In this document: piece by piece, positions 34,767 to 43,790 of the stretch
How positions within the stretch are numbered: position 1 is the first letter of the stretch
Layout: the number at the start of each line of letters is the position of its first letter
Assembly: GCA_963788965.1 (NCBI GenBank)
Contig: CAWBIK010000006.1
Coordinates: forward strand, 868,001 to 932,000
Reading direction: 5' to 3'
Origin: QHXQ01 sp963788965
GTDB taxonomy: Bacteria; Acidobacteriota; Blastocatellia; Pyrinomonadales; Pyrinomonadaceae
Length of the DNA: 64,000 nt
Notes under the pieces: generated by a model
The model's input: the letters and a program-made list of their open reading frames with translations, nothing else
Database searches by the model: none
What the model was told of the DNA's origin: nothing
Made by a program: the position numbers and the translations under genes

Positions 34767-35636
34767 TTAATCGGCGACGAGTTGATCGTAACTGTCGGGC
34801 CGGCGGTCGCGGAAGAACTGCCACGTGTTGCGGACTTCGCGGATTAGATCGAGATTCAGATCGGCGACGACCAGTGCGTCTTGATCGCGCGGGGCTTCGG
34901 CGACGAAGCGGCCGCGCGGATCGCAGAAGTAGCTCTGCCCGTAGAACTCGCCGATGTCCCACGGCTGTTCGTGCCCGACGCGATTGATCGCGCCGATGAA
35001 ATAACCGTTGGCCACCGCGTGCGCCGGTTGTTCGAGCCGCCACAAATATTCTGATAGACCCGCGACGGTCGCCGATGGATTGAAGACGATCTCCGCGCCG
35101 TTCAAACCGAGTATGCGCGCGCCTTCGGGGAAGTGACGGTCGTAACAAATGTAGACGCCGATGCGTGCGTAAGCCGTATCGAACGCGGGATAGCCCAGAT
35201 TGCCGGGGCGAAAATAGAACTTCTCCCAGAAGCCGGGCGCGACGTGCGGGATGTGGTTCTTGCGATACTTGCCGAGATACTTGCCGTCGGCATCGATGAC
35301 GGCGGCCGTGTTGTAGTAGATGCCCGCGATCTCTTCTTCGTAGATCGGCACGATGATGACCATCTGATGTTGGCGCGCGATCTCTTGCATCAACTTCACG
35401 GTCGGGCCGTCGGGCACGCGCTCGACCGCTTCGTACCAACGCGTCTGCTGCTCGGCGCAAAAGTAAGGCGTGGTAAAGACCTCTTGCATGCAGAGCATCT
35501 GCACGCCCTGCCGGGCCGCCTCTTCGATCATCTTAACGTGCTTGTCGATGTTGGCGCGCTTGATCTCTTCGATGGGCGCGTCGGTGGGCGCGGCGTTGGT
35601 CGCTTGTATGAGTCCGCATTTGACTGTTCTGGCCAT
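34767..35636 (-). CDS. Nitrilase-superfamily beta-ureidopropionase (N-carbamoyl-beta-alanine amidohydrolase)
   Basis: 289-aa carbon-nitrogen hydrolase, expected to release beta-alanine, CO2 and ammonia from N-carbamoyl-beta-alanine. The catalytic triad is visible: Glu in IVPIYEEEIAGIYYN, Lys in GKYRKNHIPH and Cys in GVYICYDRHFPEG. The family segment YLWRLEQPAHAVANGYFIGA matches beta-alanine synthases and N-carbamoylputrescine/D-carbamoyl amidases. The neighbouring dihydropyrimidinase and dehydrogenase genes decide for the pyrimidine role. ATG at 35636, with a palindromic repeat just upstream. Confidence 0.9.
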   Translation of the reverse strand: MARTVKCGLIQATNAAPTDAPIEEIKRANIDKHVKMIEEAARQGVQMLCMQEVFTTPYFCAEQQTRWYEAVERVPDGPTVKLMQEIARQHQMVIIVPIYEEEIAGIYYNTAAVIDADGKYLGKYRKNHIPHVAPGFWEKFYFRPGNLGYPAFDTAYARIGVYICYDRHFPEGARILGLNGAEIVFNPSATVAGLSEYLWRLEQPAHAVANGYFIGAINRVGHEQPWDIGEFYGQSYFCDPRGRFVAEAPRDQDALVVADLNLDLIREVRNTWQFFRDRRPDSYDQLVAD

Positions 35637-35677
35637 GATTCGTTCCTATGTCTGGTTGCTCAGGTTGCGAGTGTTCG

Positions 35678-35747
35678 ATTAACCACAAAGACACGAAGAC
35701 TCAAAGCAGTATGACTTTTTTCGTGACTTAGTGTCTTTGTGGTTAAT
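35678..35747. repeat. 17-bp perfect palindromic repeat (ATTAACCACAAAGACAC family)
   Basis: Arms 35678-35694 and 35731-35747 are perfect complements, with a 36-nt loop. It lies between the NCS1 transporter and the amidohydrolase, both on the minus strand, and interrupts an otherwise tightly packed operon. Confidence 0.8.
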
Positions 35748-35775
35748 AATTTTTTTAGCTGTGCCAAGTTGCTTG

Positions 35776-37299
35776 CTACGCCGTCTGCGCTTCAACTGCG
35801 GCCGCGACTTGCGGCGGCGCGAGTTTCATCAGCACCAGATGCGTCAGGGCCGCTGCGCCGAAGCCGACGAACCACGCGTAATCATAAAGCGGGCGCAAAG
35901 CGGGCACGACCAAGCCGATCCACGCGAGCGCGCAGCCGACGAGCGTGGCCACGACCGCGCGCCAGTTCCAACCTCCGGCGTAGGTATAAACCCCGCGCGT
36001 GCGATATAGATCGCCGAGGACGAGTTGCTTGCGGCGGACGAGCCAATAGTCGGCGATCAGCACGCCCGCGATAGAGCCTAAGCCGCCCGAATAGCCGACG
36101 AGCCAACTGAAGATGTAGCCCGACGGATCGGCCAGCAGTCGCCACGGTTGCATCAGCAAACCGATGATGCCTGTAATTAGACCGCCCAAGCGGAACGAAA
36201 TCAACTTCGGAAATGCATTCGCAAAATCGTTCGCGGGCGAGACGACGTTGGCCGCGATGTTGACCGCAAGCGTCGCCACGACGACCGTGAACATCGAGAC
36301 AGCGATGACTACCACTTGATCGAACTGCCCGACCAGTTTCATCGGGTCCCACAGTTCGTCCGCGCGCATGTGCGGATAGATGACGAGCGCCGCCGAAGTG
36401 ATCAGCACACCCATCGCCGCGAACACGGTCATCGTCGTCGGTAGCGCCACCACTTGCCCTACGACCTGTTCGCGTTGGCTGCGCCCGAAGCGCGTGAAGT
36501 CCGGCATGTTCAACGAAAGCGTGGCCCAGTAACCGATCATCGCCGTCAACGACGGAATGAAGATCGGCAGGAACGCACGCAAGCCTTGATAACGACCCGG
36601 TTGTTGCAGCAGTTGCCCCACGCCGCCCGCGCGCCATAAAGCCCACGCCAGCAGCAGCGCCGTCATCACCAGCACGAACGGCGCGGCCCAGTTCTCCACC
36701 TTGCGCAGCAAGTCCATGCCGCGATAGATGATGTAAATGTTCAAGCCCCAAAAGAGCATGAACGACAACCACTCGGTCACGGTATGGCCACCGACGGGGC
36801 CGCCTAAGAGCGTGTGCCAACCGGGCAGGACCGCGCGAAAGAACGTGTCGAGCGCCTCGCCGCCGATCCATGCTTGGATGCCGAACCAACCGCAAGCGAC
36901 GAGCGCGCGCATCAACGCCGGCAGGTTCGAGCCATACGTGCCATATGCGGCGCGCGCATAGACGGGAAAGGGGATGCCGTACTTCGTGCCCGGATGCGAG
37001 TTGAGCAGGATCGGCGCGAGCACGATGATGTTGCCCAGCAGGATCGTGATGAGCGCCTGCCACCAGTTCATGCCCGCGCTGATCAAACCCGACGACAACA
37101 TATAGGTCGGGATGCAATGCGCCATGCTGATCCACAACGCCGCATAGTTATACGTCGTCCAATCGCGCCGCGCGACGGGCACGGGCGCGAGGTCTTCGTT
37201 GTAGAGCGGGCTGCGACTGATCTCCTCGGCCGCCTCCGCGCGCAACTCGACGCGTCCGTCCGCGTGTTGAATCACTTCTGTTGCGTCGTTTCGAGTCAT
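35776..37299 (-). CDS. NCS1-family nucleobase:cation symporter
   Basis: About 507-aa, 12-helix transporter of the nucleobase:cation symporter-1 family, which imports uracil, thymine, cytosine, allantoin or hydantoins with Na+ or H+. The entry segment WTTYNYAALWISMAHCIPTY and the helix-1/2 stretch ILLNSHPGTKYGIPFPVYAR are family hallmarks, as is SWLVGYSGGLGSIAGVLIAD. Its place in the pyrimidine degradation block points to uracil/thymine or dihydropyrimidine/hydantoin uptake. I take ATG 37299 (MTRNDATEV). The open frame continues to 37428, but that stretch overlaps the end of the upstream small gene. Confidence 0.92.
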   Translation of the reverse strand: MTRNDATEVIQHADGRVELRAEAAEEISRSPLYNEDLAPVPVARRDWTTYNYAALWISMAHCIPTYMLSSGLISAGMNWWQALITILLGNIIVLAPILLNSHPGTKYGIPFPVYARAAYGTYGSNLPALMRALVACGWFGIQAWIGGEALDTFFRAVLPGWHTLLGGPVGGHTVTEWLSFMLFWGLNIYIIYRGMDLLRKVENWAAPFVLVMTALLLAWALWRAGGVGQLLQQPGRYQGLRAFLPIFIPSLTAMIGYWATLSLNMPDFTRFGRSQREQVVGQVVALPTTMTVFAAMGVLITSAALVIYPHMRADELWDPMKLVGQFDQVVVIAVSMFTVVVATLAVNIAANVVSPANDFANAFPKLISFRLGGLITGIIGLLMQPWRLLADPSGYIFSWLVGYSGGLGSIAGVLIADYWLVRRKQLVLGDLYRTRGVYTYAGGWNWRAVVATLVGCALAWIGLVVPALRPLYDYAWFVGFGAAALTHLVLMKLAPPQVAAAVEAQTA

Positions 37300-37312
37300 G
37301 CGACTTATCCCG

Positions 37313-37699
37313 TTAGCGCCTGCGAGCCAGATCGTAAAGCATCTTTTCCAATACTTCTTTTTCTGATAGCTGTGGATGCTTGCGCAACTCAAATGTGATG
37401 TTGCGCTCCATGACAGCCTGATTGCCACCGAAACAGTTGATCAGTCTGAGCCGCAACGCTGCGAGCATGTGGGCTTCAGTTTTATATACCGGGTCGGGTA
37501 AAGCCGCCGGCTTCGTTGCAGGCGGCGCGGCCGGCCGTGTCGGCGCAACCGTGCTGGCAGTTTGTCTCGCCTGCCGCGCACCGGCCACCTCGTAAGCTGA
37601 AGCAGAAGACGACGCGCGACGATTGGTTGTGCGTAAATAGACGAAGACCACAACCGCGAGCAAGCTCAGGCTGATCCCGATAACGATGGCGACGGTCAT
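37313..37699 (-). CDS. Small membrane-anchored protein of unknown function
   Basis: 128 aa. A single N-terminal membrane helix (VAIVIGISLSLLAVVVFVYL, residues 3-22) is followed by a Ser/Ala/Pro-rich linker (about 30-70) and a charged helical C-terminal domain (EAHMLAALRLRLINCFGG to the end). The family is not recognised. It lies 39 bp downstream of the dihydropyrimidinase gene and 13 bp upstream of the transporter start, so it is transcribed with the pyrimidine genes. Topology suggests a soluble helical domain tethered to the inner membrane. ATG at 37699. Confidence 0.65.
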   Translation of the reverse strand: MTVAIVIGISLSLLAVVVFVYLRTTNRRASSSASAYEVAGARQARQTASTVAPTRPAAPPATKPAALPDPVYKTEAHMLAALRLRLINCFGGNQAVMERNITFELRKHPQLSEKEVLEKMLYDLARRR

Positions 37700-37738
37700 A
37701 CAACCTCACTCATCACGGCAGTGGTCCACCTGCTTGTG

Positions 37739-39118
37739 TTAGTGCGTGACGCACTCACCACGTTTGAGGAACTGCCCATCGCCCGCTTTGCCTTTGAACT
37801 CGCCAGCTTCGATGACGACGCGCCCGCGTGATAGCACCGTCTCGACCACGCCTTTGATCGTCTTGCCTTCGTAGGCGCTGTAGTCAACGTTCATGTGGTG
37901 CGTAGCGGCGCTGATGGTCTGTTCCTTGTCGGGATCGAAGATGACTATATCCGCATCCGAGCCGACGGCAATCGTGCCTTTGCGGGGAAAGAGGCCGAAC
38001 ATCTTCGCGGCGGCGGTCGAAGTCAACTCGACGAAGCGATTCAAAGAGACGCGCCGCTCGACCACGCCGCCGTTATAGATCAAAGACATGCGATGCTCGA
38101 CGCCGGGTGCGCCATTCGGAATCTTCGTGAAATCGTCGCGCCCCAACTCCTTCTGCTCCTTCATGCAGAACGGGCAGTGGTCGGTCGAGATAACTTGCAG
38201 GTCGTCGGTCTTCAACCCCTTCCACAACTCCGCCTGATTCCAACGCTCGCGCAGCGGCGGCGTCATCACATACTTCGCGCCGTCCCAGCCTTCACCGTAA
38301 TCATCGACAGAAAGAAACAGATACTGCGGGCACGTCTCGGCAAACGCGGGCAGGCCGCGGTCGCGCGCCTCACGCACTTGATGCAGGGCATCGGCGCAAC
38401 TCAGATGCACGATGTAGACGGGCGACTCGGCCATCTCGGCAATCGCAATCGCGCGATGCACGCCCTCGGCCTCGGCGCGCGTGGGGCGCGTCAACGCGTG
38501 ATACTTCGGCGCGGTGTGGCCCTTAGCCAGCGCGTGCTTAATGATCTCGTTGATGACGATGCCGTTCTCCGCGTGCATGCAGATGAGGCCGCCGCGCTGC
38601 CCCGCCGCCAACATCGCACGATAGATCGTCGCGTCGTCCACAAGAAAGACGCCGGGATAGGCCATGAACAGTTTAAAGCTCGTCACGCCCTCGTCCATCA
38701 TGCGCCAGAGTTCCGGCACGCGCTCGTCTTCCAGATCGGTCGTGATCAGATGGAAGCCATAATCGCCGGCCGCCTTGCCTTCCGCCTTCGCGTGCCAGTT
38801 GTCCACCGCTTCGATCAAAGACTGCCCCTTGAACTGCACGGCAAAATCAATGATGGTCGTCGTCCCGCCATGCAGCGCCGCCCGCGTGCCCGTAAAGAAA
38901 TCGTCCGACGCCTGCGTGCCGCCAAACGGCAACTCCATGTGCGTGTGCGGATCGATGCCGCCGGGGATAACGAGTTTGCCCGCCGCATCAAGCACGCGGT
39001 CAGCTTCCATCTCAAGTTTCGCGCCGATGACGGAGACAGTCTCGCCGTCAATCAACACGTCGGCTCTGTAATCATCGACCGCAGTGACAATGCGGCCGTT
39101 ACGAATCAGTGTCTTCAT
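37739..39118 (-). CDS. hydA: Dihydropyrimidinase (D-hydantoinase family)
   Basis: 459-aa cyclic amidohydrolase that opens dihydrouracil/dihydrothymine to N-carbamoyl-beta-amino acids. Metal ligands are in PGGIDPHTHMELPFGG (HxH), HAENG and the downstream His and Asp (STDHCPF). The family signature SFKLFMAYPG carries the Lys that is carbamylated. FGLFPRKGTIAVGSDADIV is the typical C-terminal segment. It is flanked by the radical SAM gene (27 bp upstream) and the small membrane protein gene, all in one direction. ATG at 39118. Confidence 0.95.
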   Translation of the reverse strand: MKTLIRNGRIVTAVDDYRADVLIDGETVSVIGAKLEMEADRVLDAAGKLVIPGGIDPHTHMELPFGGTQASDDFFTGTRAALHGGTTTIIDFAVQFKGQSLIEAVDNWHAKAEGKAAGDYGFHLITTDLEDERVPELWRMMDEGVTSFKLFMAYPGVFLVDDATIYRAMLAAGQRGGLICMHAENGIVINEIIKHALAKGHTAPKYHALTRPTRAEAEGVHRAIAIAEMAESPVYIVHLSCADALHQVREARDRGLPAFAETCPQYLFLSVDDYGEGWDGAKYVMTPPLRERWNQAELWKGLKTDDLQVISTDHCPFCMKEQKELGRDDFTKIPNGAPGVEHRMSLIYNGGVVERRVSLNRFVELTSTAAAKMFGLFPRKGTIAVGSDADIVIFDPDKEQTISAATHHMNVDYSAYEGKTIKGVVETVLSRGRVVIEAGEFKGKAGDGQFLKRGECVTH

Positions 39119-39145
39119 TTATTGACTCCACGCCATCACGCTAAT

Positions 39146-40126
39146 TCAATGTTGGTTGCCGCGCAGCCGGGCGGCGGCTTTGCCGATGGCGTCGGACGCA
39201 TCATAGAGGGCCTTCACGGGAATGAAGCCCAGTAAGTGATAATCGCCGACAGCCTTTAGCCCGGCCGAGGCGAGACAGCCGCATTGTGAGCAGTCGGGGT
39301 CGCCGCCGAATTGACACGGCGTAATCTTATGTTGCAAGTCCGCCGTCACGCTCGTCGTGGTGCGGGCGAAGATGCACTCGGCGGGCGATTGGGGCGGCCG
39401 GCGCAGACCTGCGATAACCATGTCGGGCAGTTTCAGTTTCGGGAAGTCGGCGCGCAGGCGGGTCAACTCGGCTAGGACACGGGCGCGCTCGGCCGGCGTT
39501 AATATCTCCTCGTCATGTGCGCCCATCTGCGGCGTGAACAGGCTGAACCAGACCTTACGCACCTCAGGCTGCGCCGACCAGAAGGTCATGAACTCTGCAA
39601 GGTAGTCGGCGCGGCCGAGCATCTGGCGCGTGATCGTGCAGTGGACGGTGATGTGGCTGCCCTTGATGTTTGCCAGAATCCGCTCGTAGGTGGCCGGCTT
39701 GCGGCGCATGTCGTGTTCGGGCTGCAACCCGTCTATCGAGACGATCAAGATCAGACCTTTGAGGTCAGACCATGCAGGCGGGATCGCGCGCACGGCGCTT
39801 GTGACGACGTGGACTTCAAGCCCCATCTGACTGAGTTGCGGCAGCAGCACGTCCAACTCGCGGAAGCGCACCAACGGCTCGCCGCCGACTATCGAAACGT
39901 GCAGCGGGCGATACTGGCGCACGAGCCGCAGCACGCCTTCAACCAGTTCAGTCCCTTTGTAATCGGCGAGCGAACGCAACGGCCCCGCAACGCCGAGATG
40001 GGCCGGCTCGTAGGCGTAACAACCGGGGCAACGCAACGGACATTCGCGCGTGAGTTCGATTGATAATGACGGCGAGTAGCCCGTCAGAATCCGCCCCCAC
40101 GCCCGCAGCACATCGGTCTTTTTCAT
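39146..40126 (-). CDS. Radical SAM protein
   Basis: 326-aa radical S-adenosylmethionine protein. The [4Fe-4S] cluster motif CPLRCPGC (Cys29, 33, 36) is followed by SIVGGEPLVRF (GGEP) and VSIDGL strands of the partial barrel. A C-terminal cysteine group (CIFAR, then CQFGGDPDCSQCGC) could bind an auxiliary cluster, as in SPASM/twitch proteins. The substrate is not recognised. It is encoded between dihydropyrimidinase and the aminotransferase, but no known step of pyrimidine breakdown needs a radical enzyme, so it could modify a peptide or cofactor, or be a passenger. ATG at 40126. Confidence 0.85.
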   Translation of the reverse strand: MKKTDVLRAWGRILTGYSPSLSIELTRECPLRCPGCYAYEPAHLGVAGPLRSLADYKGTELVEGVLRLVRQYRPLHVSIVGGEPLVRFRELDVLLPQLSQMGLEVHVVTSAVRAIPPAWSDLKGLILIVSIDGLQPEHDMRRKPATYERILANIKGSHITVHCTITRQMLGRADYLAEFMTFWSAQPEVRKVWFSLFTPQMGAHDEEILTPAERARVLAELTRLRADFPKLKLPDMVIAGLRRPPQSPAECIFARTTTSVTADLQHKITPCQFGGDPDCSQCGCLASAGLKAVGDYHLLGFIPVKALYDASDAIGKAAARLRGNQH

Positions 40127-40172
40127 GCTTACACCAATCCCGGGCCAGCTAACCGTTGCACGTCGCCCACGA

Positions 40173-41486
40173 TTAACTTGCGCTGGCCGTGGTTAAGCCC
40201 GCGTCGAGCGCGCCGATCAATTCGTCCACGGTGTCTGTTGTCGAGTTGAGCATCAGCCCTGTGCGAATGACGTTGCCGTAGAGGCCGCCTTTGCCGATCA
40301 GGACGCCGCGCCGTTTGGTTTCTTCAAAAACTTTCAGGACGGCTTGCGGGGCCGGTTCTTTGGTGTCGCGGTCTTTGACGAGTTCGAGCGCCTGCATCAA
40401 GCCCATGCCGCGCACGTCGCCGATGACCGGATATTTCGCCTTGAGTTCTTCGAGTCGTTGGCGGAAGTATGCGCCGACGACGGCAGCGTTGGTCTTCAAA
40501 TCGTCGTCTTCGATGATCTTGATCACGGCGAGCGCGGCCGCCATCGAGACGGGGTTGCCGCCGAAGGTTGAGAAGGTCAGGCCGGGATACTTGTCGGCCA
40601 CTTCGGGCGTCGCAATCGTCATGCCGATGGGCACACCGTTGCCCATGCCTTTCGCGCTGGTGATGATGTCCGGTTCGACGTTCCAGTGTTCGATGCCGAA
40701 CCACTTGTCGCCCGTGCGCCCCCAGCCGGTCTGCACTTCGTCGGCGATAAAGAGGCCGCCATGATTGCGCGTGATCTCGGCGGCGCGCTCGAAGTAACCG
40801 GGCGGCGGCACGATGAAGCCGCCGACGCCTAAGATCGGCTCGGCCATGAAGGCCGCGATCTCGCCCGTGGTCGTCGTCATGATCAAGTCTTCGATGTCTT
40901 CGGCGCAGGCGAGGCCGCATTCGGGATAAGACAGCTTGAGCGGGCAACGATAGCAATAGGGCGCGCGCGCGTGGACGATGCCTGCCACTTGCGCGGGCAG
41001 CGGCCGCCACGTCGAATGCCCGACGGCCGTTAAGGCTGTTGCGGAGCGCCCGCTATAGCTGTGGCGCAAGACGACGATCTCGTGGCGGCCCGTGGCGGTC
41101 TTCGCGGCGTGGATGGCCGTGTCGTCGGCCTCTGTGCCGCTGTTGGTGAAGAAAGATTTCTTCAAGCGGCCGGGCGTGATCTGATAGAGCTTCTCGGCCA
41201 GTTCGCCCTGCGGCTTGTTGGCGTAGAGCGTCGAGGTGTGCGAGATAGTCTTGACCTGTTCGATGATCGCTTCGTTGACTTTGGGGTTGGCGTGGCCGAC
41301 GCTGACGGTGAGCACGCCGCCGAAGCAGTCGAGGTAGCGATTGCCTTCGTCGTCCCAGACGTATTGCCCTTCGCCGCGCACAAGCGCGAGCGGTTCTTGA
41401 TAATAGGTGGCGACCGCCGGGAAGAGAAACTCTCTATGCTTGCGGACGATCTCGGATTGGGCTTTGCTGGCTTCGACTGTGCTCAT
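40173..41486 (-). CDS. Class III aminotransferase, probably beta-alanine:pyruvate/glyoxylate type
   Basis: 437-aa PLP enzyme of the class III (ornithine/AGXT2-like) group. Family motifs are VSVGHANPKVNEAI, FFTNSGTEADDTA, LFIADEVQTGWGRTG (the conserved Asp) and the PLP lysine in ITSAKGMGNGVPIG. A rare extra is the cysteine-rich CYRCPLKLSYPECGLACAED segment, also found in AGXT2-like enzymes. In context it would convert beta-alanine (or 3-aminoisobutyrate) to malonate semialdehyde using pyruvate or glyoxylate. ATG 41486 is preceded by a GAGGGAGAA Shine-Dalgarno. Confidence 0.9.
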   Translation of the reverse strand: MSTVEASKAQSEIVRKHREFLFPAVATYYQEPLALVRGEGQYVWDDEGNRYLDCFGGVLTVSVGHANPKVNEAIIEQVKTISHTSTLYANKPQGELAEKLYQITPGRLKKSFFTNSGTEADDTAIHAAKTATGRHEIVVLRHSYSGRSATALTAVGHSTWRPLPAQVAGIVHARAPYCYRCPLKLSYPECGLACAEDIEDLIMTTTTGEIAAFMAEPILGVGGFIVPPPGYFERAAEITRNHGGLFIADEVQTGWGRTGDKWFGIEHWNVEPDIITSAKGMGNGVPIGMTIATPEVADKYPGLTFSTFGGNPVSMAAALAVIKIIEDDDLKTNAAVVGAYFRQRLEELKAKYPVIGDVRGMGLMQALELVKDRDTKEPAPQAVLKVFEETKRRGVLIGKGGLYGNVIRTGLMLNSTTDTVDELIGALDAGLTTASAS

Positions 41487-41544
41487 GAAATGTTCTCCCT
41501 CGCAGACCTTTGAAGTTCAGATGAGTGCTGGTTTACGTCCTCGG

Positions 41545-42117
41545 TCAACCTTTGGGCTTGCTGTTGTAAGCCTTGCCTTCGTTCTTCACCTTGACGAGCA
41601 CGATGTAGACGGCCCAAGCGAAACTGGCGAACATGGCAAGGGCGGCGAGCGGGCCGCCGAGCGTGCGGTTCACCCACGACGAATTTAAGAACCCAAGAAT
41701 GATCGGCAACAAGCCGACGACCGCCAGCAAGTATGTCCGCACGACGCGCACAGCGGACAGCTTGCCCTGCTCCAAGATCACGAACTTAGACGTTTCCCGA
41801 CCGTATGAACGCTCCTGCGTCTGCGGCTCGATCACGTAAGTCGCCAACGGCACAAGCGGCAGCATCATCGCCACCACCCAACGCGTCGCCTCATACGTGC
41901 CGTCGGGCAACGCGCGATAATCAAGCAGCGTCGTACCGAAGCCGTTGAACGTATAGAAAGACTGGCGCGGGCGCGCACTGAACGCTTCAGTGACGCGACG
42001 TATCTCGTCCGCACTATGCTGAATCTTGGCCGCCGTCAGCGACGCGCCGCACTGTGCGCAGTCAGACAGGTCAAGGCTGTTAACGCTATTACACGATGGA
42101 CAGGCGACAGTGCTCAT
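41545..42117 (-). CDS. Zinc-ribbon membrane protein of unknown function
   Basis: 190 aa. An N-terminal zinc ribbon (CPSCNSVNSLDLSDCAQCG, residues 6-24) is followed by a soluble segment containing SFYTFNGFGTTLLDYR and three hydrophobic helices (about 85-100, 130-148, 155-175). No family function is known to me. Its ATG overlaps the aldehyde dehydrogenase stop (TAATG), so translation is coupled to that gene. It may be a regulatory or membrane partner, or unrelated. Confidence 0.7.
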   Translation of the reverse strand: MSTVACPSCNSVNSLDLSDCAQCGASLTAAKIQHSADEIRRVTEAFSARPRQSFYTFNGFGTTLLDYRALPDGTYEATRWVVAMMLPLVPLATYVIEPQTQERSYGRETSKFVILEQGKLSAVRVVRTYLLAVVGLLPIILGFLNSSWVNRTLGGPLAALAMFASFAWAVYIVLVKVKNEGKAYNSKPKG

Positions 42118-43595
42118 TAATACAAATTGCCCTCGCGCTTGCGCCCGGTGTAATCAACATAGACGACTTTCAACTCAGTATAAAAATCGAGCGCGGTCGA
42201 GCCTTGTTCGCGCGGGCCGACGCCGGTTGCTTTGATGCCGCCGAAGGGGATGTGCGCCTCGCCGCCCGTGGTGGCCGAGTTGATATGCGTCATGCCCGTC
42301 TCGATCTCATCGACGAAGCGAAAGATGCGTGCCGCGTCGTTCGTGAAGATCGACGACGACAGGCCATACTCGCTGTCGTTCGCCACCAACATCGCTTCGT
42401 CAAAATCTTTGACGCGCAGCACTGACAGGACGGGGCCGAAAATCTCTTCGCGCGCGATCCGCATGTCGGGCGTCACGCGGTCGAACACGGTCGGTTGCAC
42501 GAAGAAGCCTTTACGCAGGCCCGGCCCTTGCGCCACCTCGCCGCCGCATACGAGCGTCGCGCCGTCTTCCTTGCCGATGTCGATGTAGCGCAGCACGTTC
42601 TGAAACTGATTGCTGTCAACGAGCGGGCCAACGTCTATGTCCGCGCTCGTGCCGTCGCCGAGGCGCAGCTTCAAAGCGCGCTCGACGATGCGACAGATAA
42701 ACTCGTCCGCCACCGCTTCGACGACGACGGCGCGACTCGTCGCCGTGCAGCGTTGCCCGGTCGAACCGAACGCCCCTTGCGCTGTGGACTCGACGGCCAG
42801 CCCCATGTCCGCGTCTTCCATGATGATGACCGGATTCTTGCCGCCCATCTCGCATTGCACGGGGATGCCGCGCCGCGCCGCCTGTTCATACAACTTCAAG
42901 CCCACGCCGTTCGAGCCGGTGAACGAAATGGCCCGCACCGCGCGATGATTAACGATCTCGTCGCCTGCTTCCGACCCTGAACCGAGTATGAGATTGAGCA
43001 CGCCTTTCGGCAGACCGGCTTCGGCGAAAATTTCCGTGATGCGTATGGCCGTCTCCGGCGTGACCGTCGCGGGCTTGAAGACGACTGTGTTGCCGGCGAC
43101 GAGTGCGGGCGCGATCTTCCAGACGGGAATCGCCACCGGAAAATTCCACGGCGTAATGCAAGCGACAACGCCATGCGGCTCTCTGATCGTGTAGGCGAAG
43201 TTGGCGGGCAACTCGGACATGATCGTCTCGCCGTTCATGCGCCGCGCTTCGCCCGCGCAGAACTCCGCCACGTTGATCGAGCGTTGCAGTTCGCCGCGCG
43301 CTTCGCCAAGCGTCTTGCCCTCTTCGCGCGTCAGGATCGCGGCCAGTTCTTCTTTGCCGTCTTCCATCAACCGCGCGGCGCGCGCCATGATGCGACCGCG
43401 TTGCGGCGCAGGCGTCGAGCGCCAACCGCGAAACGCTTCTGCCGCTGCTTCGACGGCCTGCCGCGCTTCTTCACGCGTCGCCAGTCGCACCGTGCCGAGC
43501 ACGTCGTCCGTGTTCGCGGGGTTGACGTTCGCCGCGGTTTGATCTGAAGTGGATTCGAGCCATTGCCCGTTGATAAAATTGCGATATGTTTTCAT
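42117..43595 (-). CDS. NAD(P)-dependent aldehyde dehydrogenase
   Basis: 492-aa ALDH-superfamily enzyme. The catalytic Cys is in STGQRCTATSRAV, the general base Glu in CEMGGKNPVIIMED, and NAD contacts in TPWNFPVAIP and SFTGSNGVG. By sight it resembles the 2-oxoglutarate-semialdehyde/YcbD group rather than CoA-dependent methylmalonate-semialdehyde dehydrogenase. In this block the probable substrate is malonate semialdehyde (or methylmalonate semialdehyde) from the aminotransferase; the product (malonate or acetyl-CoA) is undecided. It is the first gene of the minus-strand block. The 195-bp spacer to the divergent acyl-CoA synthetase gene should hold both promoters, though I see no clear one. 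Confidence 0.92.
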   Translation of the reverse strand: MKTYRNFINGQWLESTSDQTAANVNPANTDDVLGTVRLATREEARQAVEAAAEAFRGWRSTPAPQRGRIMARAARLMEDGKEELAAILTREEGKTLGEARGELQRSINVAEFCAGEARRMNGETIMSELPANFAYTIREPHGVVACITPWNFPVAIPVWKIAPALVAGNTVVFKPATVTPETAIRITEIFAEAGLPKGVLNLILGSGSEAGDEIVNHRAVRAISFTGSNGVGLKLYEQAARRGIPVQCEMGGKNPVIIMEDADMGLAVESTAQGAFGSTGQRCTATSRAVVVEAVADEFICRIVERALKLRLGDGTSADIDVGPLVDSNQFQNVLRYIDIGKEDGATLVCGGEVAQGPGLRKGFFVQPTVFDRVTPDMRIAREEIFGPVLSVLRVKDFDEAMLVANDSEYGLSSSIFTNDAARIFRFVDEIETGMTHINSATTGGEAHIPFGGIKATGVGPREQGSTALDFYTELKVVYVDYTGRKREGNLY

Positions 43596-43790
43596 AGCAA
43601 GCGTTCGCGCGCGCGTGAAACGGCGCGCCGTGGGTGCTGCGGAAAAGCGGCGAATAGAGTCGGAGACGTTTGTAGAACGGGAAGCGTTTTCGCTAAGCTG
43701 GGCCGCTCCAAAGACCTTGTGACACCGTAAGTGTCCGTGCCCATTGCCCGAACTTTATACATCACACGGCGCGGGCGTGCCAACCGTAAA

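Noticed and set aside
39146..40126. Radical SAM protein as a membrane-spanning lipid (tetraether) synthase
   Set aside because: At 326 aa it is much shorter than those enzymes, and it lies far from the lipid genes in a catabolic block.
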